Assembly: GCF_001593955.1 (NCBI RefSeq)
Contig: NZ_LTAZ01000004.1
Location: forward strand, 682,001 to 746,000
DNA: 64,000 nucleotides
Direction: 5' to 3'
Source of the DNA: Halalkalicoccus paucihalophilus
Lineage (GTDB): Archaea > Halobacteriota > Halobacteria > Halobacteriales > Halalkalicoccaceae
Below are positions 18,343-27,217 of this stretch, in pieces (position 1 is the stretch's first letter; the number at the start of each line of letters is the position of its first letter). The notes below the pieces were generated by a model, which was given only the letters and a program-made list of their open reading frames with translations, did not search any database and was not told where the DNA came from. A program made the position numbers and the translations under genes.

Positions 18343-19110
18343 ATGAGTTCTCGAACGACGGATGCGAGCGCGCTCGACTACGCCACGACGCTCGTGACCG
18401 TCCTCCTGATCGGTGTTGCGGGCTTCGCCATCGGAACGCTCCTTACCTTCGTCGCCGCCGGGCTCCTCGGTGCGATCGGGATCGACGTCTTCGCCAGCCC
18501 GGTCCTCCAGATCGTCGTCGGCGTCGTCACGCTTCAAGGGCTCGGTTTCGGCTCTGTCGCGCTGTTTTACCTCTCGACCCGCGAGGAGGGACTCGGCCTG
18601 CTAATGCTCTCGATGCCCGACCTCCAGGACGTGATCTGGATCGCGGTCGGACTGATCTCGCTGTTCGTCGCGCTGATCGGAATGAACGTCGTCCAGACTA
18701 CCTTCGGGATCGAATCCGCACAGCACAGCCTCCAGGAACTCGGCACGCAGAACCCCGAGTTGCTCCTCGTACTGGTTCCGCTATCGATCCTTCTCGTGGG
18801 CCCCGGCGAGGAGTTGCTCTTTCGGGGCGTCATTCAGCAACTGCTCCGGCTTCGCTTCGGCGTCGTCATCGGCATCGGTATCGCCAGCGTGATCTTCTCC
18901 TTTGCCCACGTCGCCTCCCTCACCGGCGAGGGGCTGGTTCCAACGCTCGTGACCTACGTGGTTTTGAGCCTCATCCTCGGTGTGAGTTACGAGTACAGCG
19001 GCAACCTGGTCGTCCCCGCCACGATCCACGGTCTATTCAACGCGATCCAGTTCCTGATCCTCTACTGGGCGACGACCACCGGTAGCGTTCCCGCGGTCCT
19101 GTTGCTGTAA
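18343..19110 (+). CDS. CPBP family intramembrane glutamic endopeptidase
   Basis: A 255-residue integral membrane protein with about seven hydrophobic helices. The three conserved active-site motifs of the CAAX-protease/bacteriocin-processing (Abi) family are present: EELLFRGVIQQLLR near residue 156, FSFAHV near 188 and HGLFNAIQF near 228. Family members cleave prenylated proteins or act in membrane stress and immunity; the substrate here is unknown. The ATG at 18343 was chosen because the first 17 codons of the longer frame overlap the promoter region. Confidence 0.88.
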   Translation: MSSRTTDASALDYATTLVTVLLIGVAGFAIGTLLTFVAAGLLGAIGIDVFASPVLQIVVGVVTLQGLGFGSVALFYLSTREEGLGLLMLSMPDLQDVIWIAVGLISLFVALIGMNVVQTTFGIESAQHSLQELGTQNPELLLVLVPLSILLVGPGEELLFRGVIQQLLRLRFGVVIGIGIASVIFSFAHVASLTGEGLVPTLVTYVVLSLILGVSYEYSGNLVVPATIHGLFNAIQFLILYWATTTGSVPAVLLL

Positions 19111-19156
19111 CGTGCGGCGTCCTCGCGACGCTCGCCGTTCGTGGCTCGCGGAAAAG

Positions 19157-19240
19157 CGGTGGGGATGGGATTTGAACCCATGAGTCCTCTCGGACACCTG
19201 CTCTCAAGGCAGGCGCATTGGGCCGCTCTGCCACCCCACC
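19157..19240 (-). tRNA. tRNA-Ser (anticodon TGA)
   Basis: An 84-nucleotide class II tRNA on the minus strand. Acceptor GGTGGGG/CCCCACC with discriminator G, anticodon arm CCTGC-CTTGAGA-GCAGG reading TCA codons, a long variable arm (TGTCCGAGAGGACTC), and T-arm ATGGG-TTCAAAT-CCCAT. Confidence 0.95.
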
Positions 19241-19273
19241 TCGGTTCGGATTTCCCGGCCGGGCTTCTAAGTC

Positions 19274-20008
19274 CTATCGGTCCGATACGAGTTCGCCGCT
19301 CTCGACGCGAATTCCACCGCCCTCAATCCACTCGGTCGTGTTCGGCGGGACGATCCGTCCCGCGACGCGGCGCGCCCGGATCAGCGAGACGACCGTCGTG
19401 AGGTCCGATCCGGTCTCGACGACCGGGAGCATCGGGAGGAAATCCGTTTCGAGGCCGGCGTCACCGGCACGCCACGCGAGAGTCTCGACCGCGGGCGAGT
19501 CGTAGGCCCCCTCGAAATCGATCGGATCGGTAAAGCCGGCAAAGGCGATCCGTCCTAGTGTGGCGGGACCGAGCACGACGGGGCTGTTCCTGAGTTTCAT
19601 CGCCGCGCTGTCGATATGGGTTCGGAAACAGAGCGGTGCGGTCGGCGAGAGGGCGGCCGCCGAGGCGACCTCCTCGGTTTCGAGCAGATAGGTGAGGGTG
19701 TTGCCGACGCGTGCCGCATGGGTCGACCCGACCTGTTCCTCCATGCGGGGTGATTCATCGAGGGCGCCGTCGAGGAGTGACCGAATCTCGGCCTCGGGAT
19801 CGCCGCTGTACTCGTTCGGAAGGAGTTCTTCGGTCCGGTAGTTGACCAGCAACTCGCCGCCGCTTTGCTCGACGGCGAGACACGTGTCCGCGAGCATCGC
19901 GCCGTAGAGATCCGCGGCCTCCTCGGGCGATATCGGCGTCGTTTCGACGAGGTTCGGTAGGACGAGTCCCGGTCGTGGTGGGTCCGCGAACACGGCGACG
20001 GTAGTCAT
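19274..20008 (-). CDS. Conserved protein, possible GT-A-fold (DUF2064-like)
   Basis: A 244-residue soluble acidic protein. The N-terminus TTVAVFADPPRPGLVLPNLV and a DLYGAMLADTCLAV helix resemble the GT-A-fold family annotated as DUF2064/TIGR04282, whose members start with a FAK-PPxPG signature, but I see no clear DxD metal motif. The second half (AAMKLRNSPVVLGPATLGRIAF, then FTDPIDFEGAY) has the GP...G loop typical of that family. It may have lost activity. It is likely in a unit of its own between tRNA-Ser and the CAP-domain gene. Confidence 0.6.
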   Translation of the reverse strand: MTTVAVFADPPRPGLVLPNLVETTPISPEEAADLYGAMLADTCLAVEQSGGELLVNYRTEELLPNEYSGDPEAEIRSLLDGALDESPRMEEQVGSTHAARVGNTLTYLLETEEVASAAALSPTAPLCFRTHIDSAAMKLRNSPVVLGPATLGRIAFAGFTDPIDFEGAYDSPAVETLAWRAGDAGLETDFLPMLPVVETGSDLTTVVSLIRARRVAGRIVPPNTTEWIEGGGIRVESGELVSDR

Positions 20009-20053
20009 ACTCGCCAGTCGGCCAGCGACCGCCTTCAATCCGCGGGTACCGAC

Positions 20054-20791
20054 TCAGGTCGTCGTACAGAAGTTCTGGGTGGCGTCGATCCGGCCGTCGG
20101 CCATGTAGACGCCGATCCCCTCAGTGTCCCAGCCCTCACGGAGGATGTTCTCGCGGTGGCCCTCGGAATCCATCCATCCCTGAACGATCCGTTCGGCGAT
20201 CTCCTCGGCGGAGCCACCGGATCCGAAGCCGGTCTGGATGTACGCGAGGTTCTCGCCGACGGCACGACACTCGCTGGGGTAGAGGTTCCCGAAGCGGTCG
20301 GCGGGCGACTCGCCCTCGGGGTTGGTGTGGCTGAAGTACTCGCGCTCGTTCATGTCCTGGCTGTGGGTGCGGGCGATCGCGGCGATCTCGTCGTCGTGTT
20401 CCAACTGGGAGAGGCCGTGTTCGGCGCGGATCTCGTTGACCTGTGTGTGGATCTCGGCTTCGACCTCGTCGGAGGTCACGTCGCCCGCGGAGGTCGTGCC
20501 TGGATCACCCTCGGGCGGCGAGGCGTTCGGGTCCACCTCGGGCGGTTCGCCGCCCTGACTCTCTGCGGGCACCTCCCAGACGAACGGCGAGTCGATGAAC
20601 CATTGTGGCGGTTCGACAACGTCCTCGATGACGGGCGAGTCGACCCCGCTCGTATCGACCAGCCCCATCAGCGAGGCGGACCAGATCAAGCCGAGCAGGA
20701 GTCCGACGAACAGCACGAGGCTCAACAGCGAAAACACCGCACCGATCAGCCGCCGGATCATCGTGACCTCTGGCGATTCGATTCTCCCCAT
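20054..20791 (-). CDS. Membrane-anchored CAP-domain (SCP/PR1-like) protein
   Basis: A 245-residue protein. One hydrophobic helix near residues 12-40 (IRRLIGAVFSLLSLVLFVGL) anchors it, leaving the rest outside the cell. After a proline/acidic linker, residues about 110-245 form a CAP domain: EIHTQVNEIRAEHGL, IARTHSQDMNEREYFSHTNP, GENLAYIQTG and WMDSEGHRENILREG are all present, including both histidines and both glutamates of the CAP cavity. Prokaryotic CAP proteins (YkwD-like) are secreted and of unsettled function. The start may instead be the ATG at 20761 (MIRRL). Confidence 0.87.
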   Translation of the reverse strand: MGRIESPEVTMIRRLIGAVFSLLSLVLFVGLLLGLIWSASLMGLVDTSGVDSPVIEDVVEPPQWFIDSPFVWEVPAESQGGEPPEVDPNASPPEGDPGTTSAGDVTSDEVEAEIHTQVNEIRAEHGLSQLEHDDEIAAIARTHSQDMNEREYFSHTNPEGESPADRFGNLYPSECRAVGENLAYIQTGFGSGGSAEEIAERIVQGWMDSEGHRENILREGWDTEGIGVYMADGRIDATQNFCTTT

Positions 20792-20887
20792 CCCGAAACG
20801 CGGGTGACCATCGGGAATAGGTACGGGCCGGGAGATCATAAGCTACCGGACGGATCGTTTATAGCGCGGTAGCACGACTCACGAGCC

Positions 20888-21088
20888 ATGCACGCAGACT
20901 CGTTTGCCATCGCTGCCCTCCTTCTCGGAACGGGGGTTCTCGCCGTCGGAGCGCTCGTGACGCTCGTGACGACCACGCTCGCCGATACAGGGGCGGTCGG
21001 AACGCTTCTCGTAGTGGTTCTCGTGGTGCTGGCCGCGGTCGGCTTCGGGACCCTGGCGGACAAGAAGCCACGGACGCCCTACTGGTAA
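20888..21088 (+). CDS. Small two-helix membrane protein
   Basis: A 66-residue hydrophobic protein with two predicted transmembrane helices (AIAALLLGTGVLAVGALVTL and GTLLVVVLVVLAAVGFGTL) and the tail ADKKPRTPYW. It has its own start 50-odd bases after the divergent CAP gene promoter region. Codon use matches surrounding genes. No family is recognised; function unknown. Confidence 0.6.
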   Translation: MHADSFAIAALLLGTGVLAVGALVTLVTTTLADTGAVGTLLVVVLVVLAAVGFGTLADKKPRTPYW

Positions 21089-21101
21089 CGAAAGCCCTCG
21101 G

Positions 21102-21304
21102 CCGGACTTGGCAGTCCGGGCTCGCGGTTTTACCGCTCGCGTTTCGAGGTGCGTAGCGCCTCGCTGTCCTCGCCCTTTTCGGGTCCAGAAAATCGCTCCG
21201 CGATTTTCGAGACCACCAGGCCGCGTTGCGAGCGATTTCGATCGAAATCGCTCGCTCGGGACGCCAGCCTTCCCCCGTTCGCTTTGCGGCTTTTCCGCGA
21301 AGCG
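21102..21304. repeat. Cluster of six inverted repeats
   Basis: Six hairpins lie in 203 bases: 21102-21119 (7 pairs, 4-base loop), 21124-21136 (5 pairs), 21145-21163 (8 pairs including one G-T), 21188-21208 (GAAAATCGC/GCGATTTTC, 3-base loop), 21228-21255 (perfect 28-base palindrome centred on CGATCG) and 21280-21304 (10 pairs including one G-T, 5-base loop). They fill the gap between two small membrane-protein genes. I cannot assign them to a known element; a terminator/attenuator array or a MITE-like remnant are possibilities. Confidence 0.7.
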
Positions 21305-21359
21305 AGGCCACCACGCCCCCGATCCGAACGATTATATATCAGAAAATAATAATATATGT

Positions 21360-21581
21360 ATGCCGCGGAACCCCGTTGAGCGGAACGTCGTCACCAGGTT
21401 CATCCTCGGGTTCGCCGTCCTCACGTTGATGTACGTCGTCGGCGGGGCCGTCGGCGGACCGCTCGTCTCGATGGCTGGTCCCGTCGCCGGCTTCATCGGC
21501 GTATTCGTCGGCGCGCTCGTCGCGTTCGCCCTCTTCGCCCACTGGTATGCCCGCTACGACGCCTCCTTCGGGACGGAGTGA
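21360..21581 (+). CDS. Small two-helix membrane protein
   Basis: A 73-residue protein beginning MPRNPVERNVVTRFILGFAV with two glycine-rich transmembrane helices (FAVLTLMYVVGGAVGGPLV and GPVAGFIGVFVGALVAFALF) and a polar tail. An AT-rich region just upstream (21333-21358) is a likely promoter. The longer open frame upstream runs through the hairpin cluster and is not real. Function unknown; it is convergent with the uracil-DNA glycosylase gene. Confidence 0.65.
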   Translation: MPRNPVERNVVTRFILGFAVLTLMYVVGGAVGGPLVSMAGPVAGFIGVFVGALVAFALFAHWYARYDASFGTE

Positions 21582-21585
21582 CCTC

Positions 21586-22215
21586 CTATCGCCCTTGCCG
21601 CCCCTTGGTCTGGCGGTAGTCCCGGCCGAACAGGTCCGAGAAGGCCTGCAGGAACGCCTCGCGCTGCTCGTCGGTCGCCTCCGCGGGGTGGACCGTCGGC
21701 ACGATCTCGAATCCCCGGCCTCTGATCTCGGTGGCGTGATTCTCCTCGATGTCGAACTCCTCTGTGGGCGTCGTCGTGTACTCCGCCGTGATCTCCGCCA
21801 GCGCGCGCTCGCCGACGGGGACGAGGATCTCGGGGTTGATCATCCGGATCTCGGCGTTCAGATAGGGCTCGCAGTTCGCGATCTCCCCGTCCGTCGGCGG
21901 TCGCTTGGGGTGGCGACAGCGTGTCAGCAGGGTGAGGTAGGCGTTGTCGAGTTCGGGCTCCTCGCCCGGATCCTGACCCGCAAAGTCGAGCGCACGCAAC
22001 ACGTCCTGAACGGCCTCGCCGCGGTCGTCGCCGAAGAAGGGGATACCCGTCCCGTCGGCCCCCGGCGAGGGTCGTTCGCCCACGAAGAGGAATTCGGCCC
22101 CGACGTCACCGTAGCCGTGGGCGACTTTCTCGCGAGTTTCGCAGAGTTCGGGACAGTTCGTACACTCCTCGTCCATCCCAAAGGGGTTGCTCGAAGAGAG
22201 TTGATTGGCGTCCAT
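21586..22215 (-). CDS. Uracil-DNA glycosylase superfamily protein, iron-sulfur type
   Basis: A 209-residue protein. Four cysteines arranged as CTNCPELC near residue 18-25 and RCRHPKRPPTDGEIANC near 100-117 suggest a [4Fe-4S] cluster, as in family 4/5 enzymes. The active-site region FVGERPSPGADGTGIPFFGD differs from the classic family 4 GEAPG motif, and motif B is HPAEA. It therefore belongs to the superfamily but may have an altered base preference. It probably excises uracil from deaminated cytosine in GC-rich DNA. The start at 22215 removes a four-residue extension. Confidence 0.85.
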   Translation of the reverse strand: MDANQLSSSNPFGMDEECTNCPELCETREKVAHGYGDVGAEFLFVGERPSPGADGTGIPFFGDDRGEAVQDVLRALDFAGQDPGEEPELDNAYLTLLTRCRHPKRPPTDGEIANCEPYLNAEIRMINPEILVPVGERALAEITAEYTTTPTEEFDIEENHATEIRGRGFEIVPTVHPAEATDEQREAFLQAFSDLFGRDYRQTKGRQGR

Positions 22216-22259
22216 GTCCCGCACCAAGCGACCTGCAGGGAAACGTCTTGTCGTCCCGT

Positions 22260-22484
22260 CTACCGCCCCAGACCGCCGCTCTCCTTGACGTTCAGGATGT
22301 TGCGCACGGCGATGTAGATCTCCTGGGGATCCGTCTCCTCGTCGGCGTTGTACAGGTCGCTCACCCGGTAGAGGATCGCTGCCAACTGCTTGCTTTCGGA
22401 GCTTTCACTCCGCAGATCGTCTGCAGTCTCTCGGAGCAATCGGACGCGCTCGGGGTCCGGGTCGCGATCCTCGAAATCGCTCAT
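22260..22484 (-). CDS. Small conserved acidic protein downstream of mrp
   Basis: A 74-residue acidic helical protein (MSDFEDRDPDPERVRLLRET, then DEETDPQEIYIAVRNILNVK). Its start overlaps the mrp stop by four bases, so it is translationally coupled to the Fe-S carrier gene. No domain is recognised. The coupling hints at a role with Mrp/ApbC but that is inference. Confidence 0.7.
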   Translation of the reverse strand: MSDFEDRDPDPERVRLLRETADDLRSESSESKQLAAILYRVSDLYNADEETDPQEIYIAVRNILNVKESGGLGR

Positions 22485-23521
22485 TTCTGGCTCTGCCGTT
22501 GGCGCTTCGTCACCCCGACGTTGTTCGCGACGTTCTCGGTCAGCACCCGAAAGGCGTCGCCCGTCTCGCTGTCCGAATCGAGGACGATGGGTTTGCCCTC
22601 GTCGCCCCCGGTTCGAACGGAGGGATCGAGCGGGATCCCACCCAGATAGGGGAGTTCGTTCTCGGCGGCGAACGCCTTGCCGCCTCCTTTCCCGAAGATC
22701 TCGTGTTCGCTGCCACAGTCCGGACAGACGAAGCCGCTCATGTTCTCCGCGATCCCCAGCACGACGGTGTCGTGACGGCCGAACATCCGCAGGCCCTTGT
22801 TAGCGTCGTCGAGCGCGACCTCCTGGGGGGTGGTGACGATCACCGCGCCAGTGACGGGGACACTTTGAAGCAGGGTGAGCTGGGCGTCACCGGTCCCGGG
22901 CGGGAGGTCGACGACCATGTAATCGAGGTGGCCCCACTCGACGTCCTCCCAGAGTTGCGTGAGGACCTTGTGGACCATCGGCCCCCGCCAGATCACGGGG
23001 TCGTCTTTACCTACCAGAAAGTCCATGCTCATGAGCTTCATCCCGAACTTCTCGGGCGGGATGATCTTCTCCTCCTCGGTGGCCTGCGGGCGCTGGTCGG
23101 CGTCGACCATCCGCGGGACGTTCGGCCCGTAGATGTCGGCGTCGAACAGCCCGACGCGTGCGCCGAGTTGGGAGAGGCCGGCCGCGAGGTTGACCGCGAC
23201 GGTCGATTTGCCGACGCCGCCCTTCCCCGAGGAGACGGCGATGACGTTCTCGACGTTCGGGAGGACCTGCTCGTCCGCCGAGAGCCCCGACTCGACGTGT
23301 GCCGAGAGGTCGATCTCCCGGTCGAGATCGGAGAGCGCTTCGCGGACATCGGCGGCGATCCCCGTCTCGGTCGGCGAGTACGGCGCACCGAGCGCGAGCG
23401 AAATCGAGATCCGCTCGGGGTCGACCGAGACGTCGTTGACGAGACCCAGCGAGACGATATCGCCGCCGAGATCGGGATCCTCAACCTGACGCAGTCGATC
23501 GAGGATAGCGTTGTCGTCCAT
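22481..23521 (-). CDS. apbC: Mrp/NBP35 (ApbC) family iron-sulfur cluster carrier ATPase
   Basis: A 346-residue protein. Residues 1 to about 85 form a MIP18/DUF59 domain (ILDRLRQVEDPDLGGDIVSLG). The deviant Walker A VSSGKGGVGKSTVAVNLA is near residue 95, switch motifs LFDADIYGPNVPRM and VVDLPPGTGDAQLTL follow, and CPDCGSEHEIFG near residue 260 carries the CxxC that bridges a [4Fe-4S] cluster in the dimer. It assembles and delivers Fe-S clusters to apoproteins. The upstream extension in the open frame is not conserved-looking. Confidence 0.93.
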   Translation of the reverse strand: MDDNAILDRLRQVEDPDLGGDIVSLGLVNDVSVDPERISISLALGAPYSPTETGIAADVREALSDLDREIDLSAHVESGLSADEQVLPNVENVIAVSSGKGGVGKSTVAVNLAAGLSQLGARVGLFDADIYGPNVPRMVDADQRPQATEEEKIIPPEKFGMKLMSMDFLVGKDDPVIWRGPMVHKVLTQLWEDVEWGHLDYMVVDLPPGTGDAQLTLLQSVPVTGAVIVTTPQEVALDDANKGLRMFGRHDTVVLGIAENMSGFVCPDCGSEHEIFGKGGGKAFAAENELPYLGGIPLDPSVRTGGDEGKPIVLDSDSETGDAFRVLTENVANNVGVTKRQRQSQK

Positions 23522-23637
23522 AGTCGTGGTAGGCGTTCTCGGGCCGATAAGGCTTCTGAACGGTCGAGTCCCGGACACAATACATATGTCGGTCGGCCAA
23601 GTAGTGTGTAGATATCCCACGATGGGAGGGGGAGATA

Positions 23638-24210
23638 ATGGACCCGCACGAACACGACATCAGCGGCCGAACGACGACAGCACAGCCGGCCGACGGGGTC
23701 GCCACGGCGGCGTCCGACGCCGACGCCCTCGCCGACGAACTCGGTCGGATCCAACTCCGATCGATCGACGATCGACGGCTGCGCGCGCGGATCGAAACGG
23801 TCGTCGATCAGGACGCCGAGACGATTCGTCTGTGGTACCGTCTTCCCCACGACGCCTACGCCGTCGAGGAGTTCGAGAAGCCGATTCCGTGGAGCGACCG
23901 CTTCAAGTTCGCGCGCGTAATCGAGGATCTGGGCTACAGTCCGAGTAGCCTCGGGGGAATCGAGGGCGAGGAGATCGTCCTCGAACGGGTCGACGGCGAG
24001 TGGCGAGCCGAGGACCCGAATCGCCGGTTCGACGACAGGGTTGGGATCGCGGGCGAGACCGGCCCGATCGCGGGGCTCGGCTTCGGAATCACCGTCCTCT
24101 ATTTGCTCTTACTCTTCGTCGCCACCGCGGGCGCGATGAACGTCGTCGGCGCGCTGGCCGCCGCGTTCATGCTGTGCTTTCTCACCCTTCTGGTCGCGTA
24201 CCTCTGGTAA
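23638..24210 (+). CDS. Conserved haloarchaeal membrane protein (DUF7319-like)
   Basis: A 190-residue protein. The first 140 residues are acidic and soluble-looking ([40 protein letters not shown]). Two hydrophobic helices follow ([20 protein letters not shown] and [22 protein letters not shown]) at the C-terminus. A GGGAGGGGGAG ribosome-binding site lies at 23622-23633. The layout resembles haloarchaeal DUF7319 proteins, but that assignment is from memory and function is unknown. It is divergent from mrp. Confidence 0.7.
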   Translation: MDPHEHDISGRTTTAQPADGVATAASDADALADELGRIQLRSIDDRRLRARIETVVDQDAETIRLWYRLPHDAYAVEEFEKPIPWSDRFKFARVIEDLGYSPSSLGGIEGEEIVLERVDGEWRAEDPNRRFDDRVGIAGETGPIAGLGFGITVLYLLLLFVATAGAMNVVGALAAAFMLCFLTLLVAYLW

Positions 24211-24243
24211 CCAGTAGCGGTTACGTGGTCGGTATCTCCAACC

Positions 24244-24253
24244 ACTATCTTAA
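24244..24253 (+). promoter_or_regulatory. TATA-like box, leaderless moaA
   Basis: CTATCTTAAG is centred about 27-30 bases before the ATG at 24279, supporting that start within an open frame extending much further upstream. Confidence 0.5.
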
Positions 24254-24278
24254 GTCCCTCCGATTGGTACGGGGAACC

Positions 24279-25292
24279 ATGAGTGTCCTCGCCGACGACT
24301 TCGGACGGGAGGTCACGGGGGTTCGTATCTCTCTGACCGATCGCTGTAACTTCGACTGTGTGTACTGCCACAACGAGGGGCTGGGCGATACGCGCGGTCC
24401 AATGGATCCACAGGACGACGAGATGTCTACCGACGACGTGGTTCGTTTTCTCGAAGTCGCGACAGAGTTCGGGGTCGGAAAGGTAAAATTCACGGGCGGG
24501 GAGCCGATGCTCCGTGACGACTTGGAGGAGATCATTCGACGTACCCCAGAGGAGATGGAGGTCTCGATGACCACCAACGGCACGTTCCTCCCCGGTCGCG
24601 CCGAGGGGCTCGTCGAGGCAGGCTTGGATCGGGTCAACGTCTCACAGGACGCGCTGGACCCGACGGAGTTCGCCGAGATCACCAAAAGCGGCGCGTACGA
24701 CCGGGTGATCGAGGGGGTCCACGCGGCGCTCGATGCGGGTCTCGATCCGGTCAAACTCAACATGGTCGTCTTCGAGCACACCGCGGGCTACGTCCCCGAG
24801 ATGGTCGATCACGTCGTCGAAAACGACGGCCTCCAGCTCCAGCTCATCCAGTACATGCCCGAACTCGCGGGCCACCCCGAGTGGAACATCGACATCGAGC
24901 GGGTCCACGGCTGGCTCGAAGAGCAGGCCGATCGGGTCGAACGCCGCGAGATGCACCACCGCGCGCGCTACTGGATCGGCAAGGACGTCGCGAGCGACGG
25001 AGGTACCGTTCCGGCGGGCGACTTCGACGGCGGGATGGTCGAGATCGTCGACCCCGTCGAGAACCCCGAGTTCTGTGCGAACTGCCACCGGGTTCGAGTG
25101 ACTCACGAGGGGTACCTGAAAGGGTGTCTGAACCGCAACGACGACCTCCGACCGATGGGCGAGATGAGCAGGGACGAGATCCGCGAGACGTTCCGCGAGA
25201 CCGTCGAAAACCGCGTGCCCTTCTACGGCGAATACATGGTTCGCGACGGGAACGGCGGTTGGGAGATCAACGACGACTACGTCGACGCGTAA
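24279..25292 (+). CDS. moaA: GTP 3',8-cyclase (radical SAM molybdenum cofactor enzyme)
   Basis: A 337-residue radical SAM enzyme converting GTP to 3',8-cyclo-7,8-dihydro-GTP in molybdopterin biosynthesis. The radical SAM cysteines are C23, C27 and C30 in [23 protein letters not shown] near residue 70 is the SAM-binding GGEP motif. A second [4Fe-4S] site is formed by [20 protein letters not shown] near residues 266-285. The C-terminus ends [15 protein letters not shown] rather than the GG tail of some MoaA proteins. It is leaderless and monocistronic. Confidence 0.92.
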   Translation: MSVLADDFGREVTGVRISLTDRCNFDCVYCHNEGLGDTRGPMDPQDDEMSTDDVVRFLEVATEFGVGKVKFTGGEPMLRDDLEEIIRRTPEEMEVSMTTNGTFLPGRAEGLVEAGLDRVNVSQDALDPTEFAEITKSGAYDRVIEGVHAALDAGLDPVKLNMVVFEHTAGYVPEMVDHVVENDGLQLQLIQYMPELAGHPEWNIDIERVHGWLEEQADRVERREMHHRARYWIGKDVASDGGTVPAGDFDGGMVEIVDPVENPEFCANCHRVRVTHEGYLKGCLNRNDDLRPMGEMSRDEIRETFRETVENRVPFYGEYMVRDGNGGWEINDDYVDA

Positions 25293-25465
25293 ACGTCGAC
25301 GCGTCCCGCTTTCCTTCTATCCGGACAATCGGAAGTTCCCGTAGCGGAGACGGCGCGTTCACGGGACGCGTCGAGCAATACCTCACCGACCGGTGATCCG
25401 TCGGAGTTACCCCTCGGTTCGCTGAATTATACCTCCGGGACCGGGCTCGTTACTATCGAGAAGCC

Positions 25466-26146
25466 GTGTCGACTACTCTCTCGTCCCTCCCGAACCCCGA
25501 ATACGTCCGAACGCTGCCGGAGCTCACCCTCGTCGGTGTCGTCCACGACCACCCCGCGAGCGTCGCGCGGGTCGAGGCGGTGATTCGTGATTCGGGCCCC
25601 GAAACGCTGGCGCTCGAACTCCCACCGCTTGCGATCCCACTATATCGTACCTATGCGACGGACGCCGAGTTCCCGTCGAACGCGGGCGGTGAGATGAGTG
25701 CTGCTATCCGTGCGAGCACCGCGTCGATCGTCGGGATCGACGGCCCTAGCAGCGGGTTTTCGCGTGCGTTTTACCGATATATCGAGCGCGAGCATCTCGA
25801 TTCCGGGACGCTCGAACGGCTGTACGAAAGCGTTCGAACTGCGAGCAAGCGCGCGTTTCGGTGTCGGCTCGCCGCCACCGCGATCGGCCGACGGTTGGAA
25901 CTCGAGGGTGAACGCCCCTTCACCTACGACTGTGATCCCGCTGCGGGACTCGTGGAGTTGGCCGCCGACGAACGCTCGTACGTCTCGATGGCGCGGTCTG
26001 CAACGGCCTTTTCACCGCCTCACGTAGCTCACCGTGACGCCATCTGTGAGGAGTGTATGGCCAAGGCGCTCTGCGAGCTATCGGGACCGATCGTCGCCGT
26101 CGTCGGGATCGACCACTTGGAGGGGCTCGTCTCCCGACTCCGCTAA
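25466..26146 (+). CDS. TraB/PrgY-like protein
   Basis: A 226-residue protein starting at GTG. The N-terminal LTLVGVVHDHPASVARVEAV followed by SGPETLALELPP, and the C-terminal VAVVGIDHLEGLVSRL, fit the TraB/PrgY (Tiki-like) fold with its paired GxxH motifs and central glutamate. The family includes membrane-associated pheromone-shutdown factors and predicted metalloproteases, but this protein has no transmembrane segment. Its last 69 bases overlap the end of the convergent FAD gene. Family assignment is moderate. Confidence 0.65.
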   Translation: MSTTLSSLPNPEYVRTLPELTLVGVVHDHPASVARVEAVIRDSGPETLALELPPLAIPLYRTYATDAEFPSNAGGEMSAAIRASTASIVGIDGPSSGFSRAFYRYIEREHLDSGTLERLYESVRTASKRAFRCRLAATAIGRRLELEGERPFTYDCDPAAGLVELAADERSYVSMARSATAFSPPHVAHRDAICEECMAKALCELSGPIVAVVGIDHLEGLVSRLR

Positions 26147-27142
26147 TCGCCACCCGAGTTCACACCCGTTCCCGAAGGCGGCGGCTACCCGACCGTCCCC
26201 GGCGACCCAGTCGCCAGCGAAGAACAACGACGACTCGGCCACGCGTTCTAGCACATCGGTGTCGACCTCGTCGTCGGGAAGCGCGTGTCGCCACCGCCCA
26301 CAGTCCGTCCAAGCCGGCGTTCCGAGTCGAGGGCCGTCGAGCAGGTCGGCGACGAGCCCTGCGGCCGCCTCCGCGATCGATCCGTCGGGTTCCCCGTAAC
26401 GTTCGAGCGACCACTCGGGGGCCATCTGAACCACGAGCAGCGACTCGCCGTCGGGTACGTGTCCCCTCTTGCACTCCTCGCGCGAGAGCCAGCCGATCTC
26501 GTGGTCCCGGTCGGTGTTGACCAGCGCGTAGTAGGGTCGGTCGATCTCGAAGGGGTACCGAAGGACGACGGAGAGGATCGTTCGATAGGGAACCGCCTCG
26601 ATGCTCGCTACGAGTTCCTCGCGGAACGGGTCGTCCCAGTCGGCGTTCGAGAGGAGAGCGGCGGTCTGTGGAGCCGGCGGCGTCATCACGAGCGCGTCGA
26701 ACCCGTGGACCCTCCCCTCGCACTCGGCCCGCCAGCGCTCGCCGTCGCGGGTGATCGACTCGACACGGGTCTCGGTTTCGAGGGTCGCATCGGCCCGTGA
26801 GAGAACGCGCCTCGCGAACTCGGCGATCCCTCCCTCGTAGGTGAGTGCGGGCCGGTCGCGGGCCTCACCCGGTTCGATAGTTCCCACCGAATCGAACGTC
26901 CAGACGGGTTCCTCTATCTCGACGAGGTCGCCTCCGGTCTCCCGCATGAACGCCTCTAAGTCGGGGTCGGGCGTGACGTAGTTCGCACCGTAATCGTAGG
27001 TACACCCGTTCTCGAATCGGGTTGCGGCCCGGCCGCCCACTTCTCGGTTCTTCTCGAGGAGCGTCACCTCGACGTCGGCTCCGCGAAGTCCGTACGCGAC
27101 GCCGATCCCGGCAACGCCCGCTCCGACGATTCCGATCTCCAT
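26078..27142 (-). CDS. FAD-dependent oxidoreductase, renalase/amine oxidase-like
   Basis: A 354-residue flavoprotein. The dinucleotide fold IGIVGAGVAGIGVAYGLRG begins at residue 3, followed by LLEKNREVGGRAATR with the GGRAATR motif of amine oxidase-like enzymes, and the C-terminal LFFAGDWVAGDGRVAAAFGNG that contacts FAD. The substrate loop (NGCTYDYGANYVTPDPDLEAF) resembles the renalase/phytoene-desaturase-related group. Substrate is unknown. A TATA-like box (GGTATAGTTC at 27164-27173) lies 27 bases from the start on this strand. The 3' end overlaps the convergent gene. Confidence 0.87.
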   Translation of the reverse strand: MEIGIVGAGVAGIGVAYGLRGADVEVTLLEKNREVGGRAATRFENGCTYDYGANYVTPDPDLEAFMRETGGDLVEIEEPVWTFDSVGTIEPGEARDRPALTYEGGIAEFARRVLSRADATLETETRVESITRDGERWRAECEGRVHGFDALVMTPPAPQTAALLSNADWDDPFREELVASIEAVPYRTILSVVLRYPFEIDRPYYALVNTDRDHEIGWLSREECKRGHVPDGESLLVVQMAPEWSLERYGEPDGSIAEAAAGLVADLLDGPRLGTPAWTDCGRWRHALPDDEVDTDVLERVAESSLFFAGDWVAGDGRVAAAFGNGCELGWRLAESGDEPLQVVDPDDGDDRSR

Positions 27143-27163
27143 AGCGTCCGTTGGGCCGCCGTC

Positions 27164-27192
27164 GGTATAGTTCCGGCCGGACCATAGTATTA
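27164..27192. promoter_or_regulatory. Divergent promoter, FAD enzyme and aminotransferase
   Basis: Two TATA-like elements lie back to back. GGTATAGTTC (27164-27173) is about 27 bases from the leftward start at 27142; CATAGTATTA (27183-27192) is about 27-30 bases from the rightward start at 27218. Both transcripts would be leaderless or nearly so, and shared control is possible. Confidence 0.5.
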
Positions 27193-27217
27193 CGATGGCT
27201 CGCGAAGTGGCCCCGAT

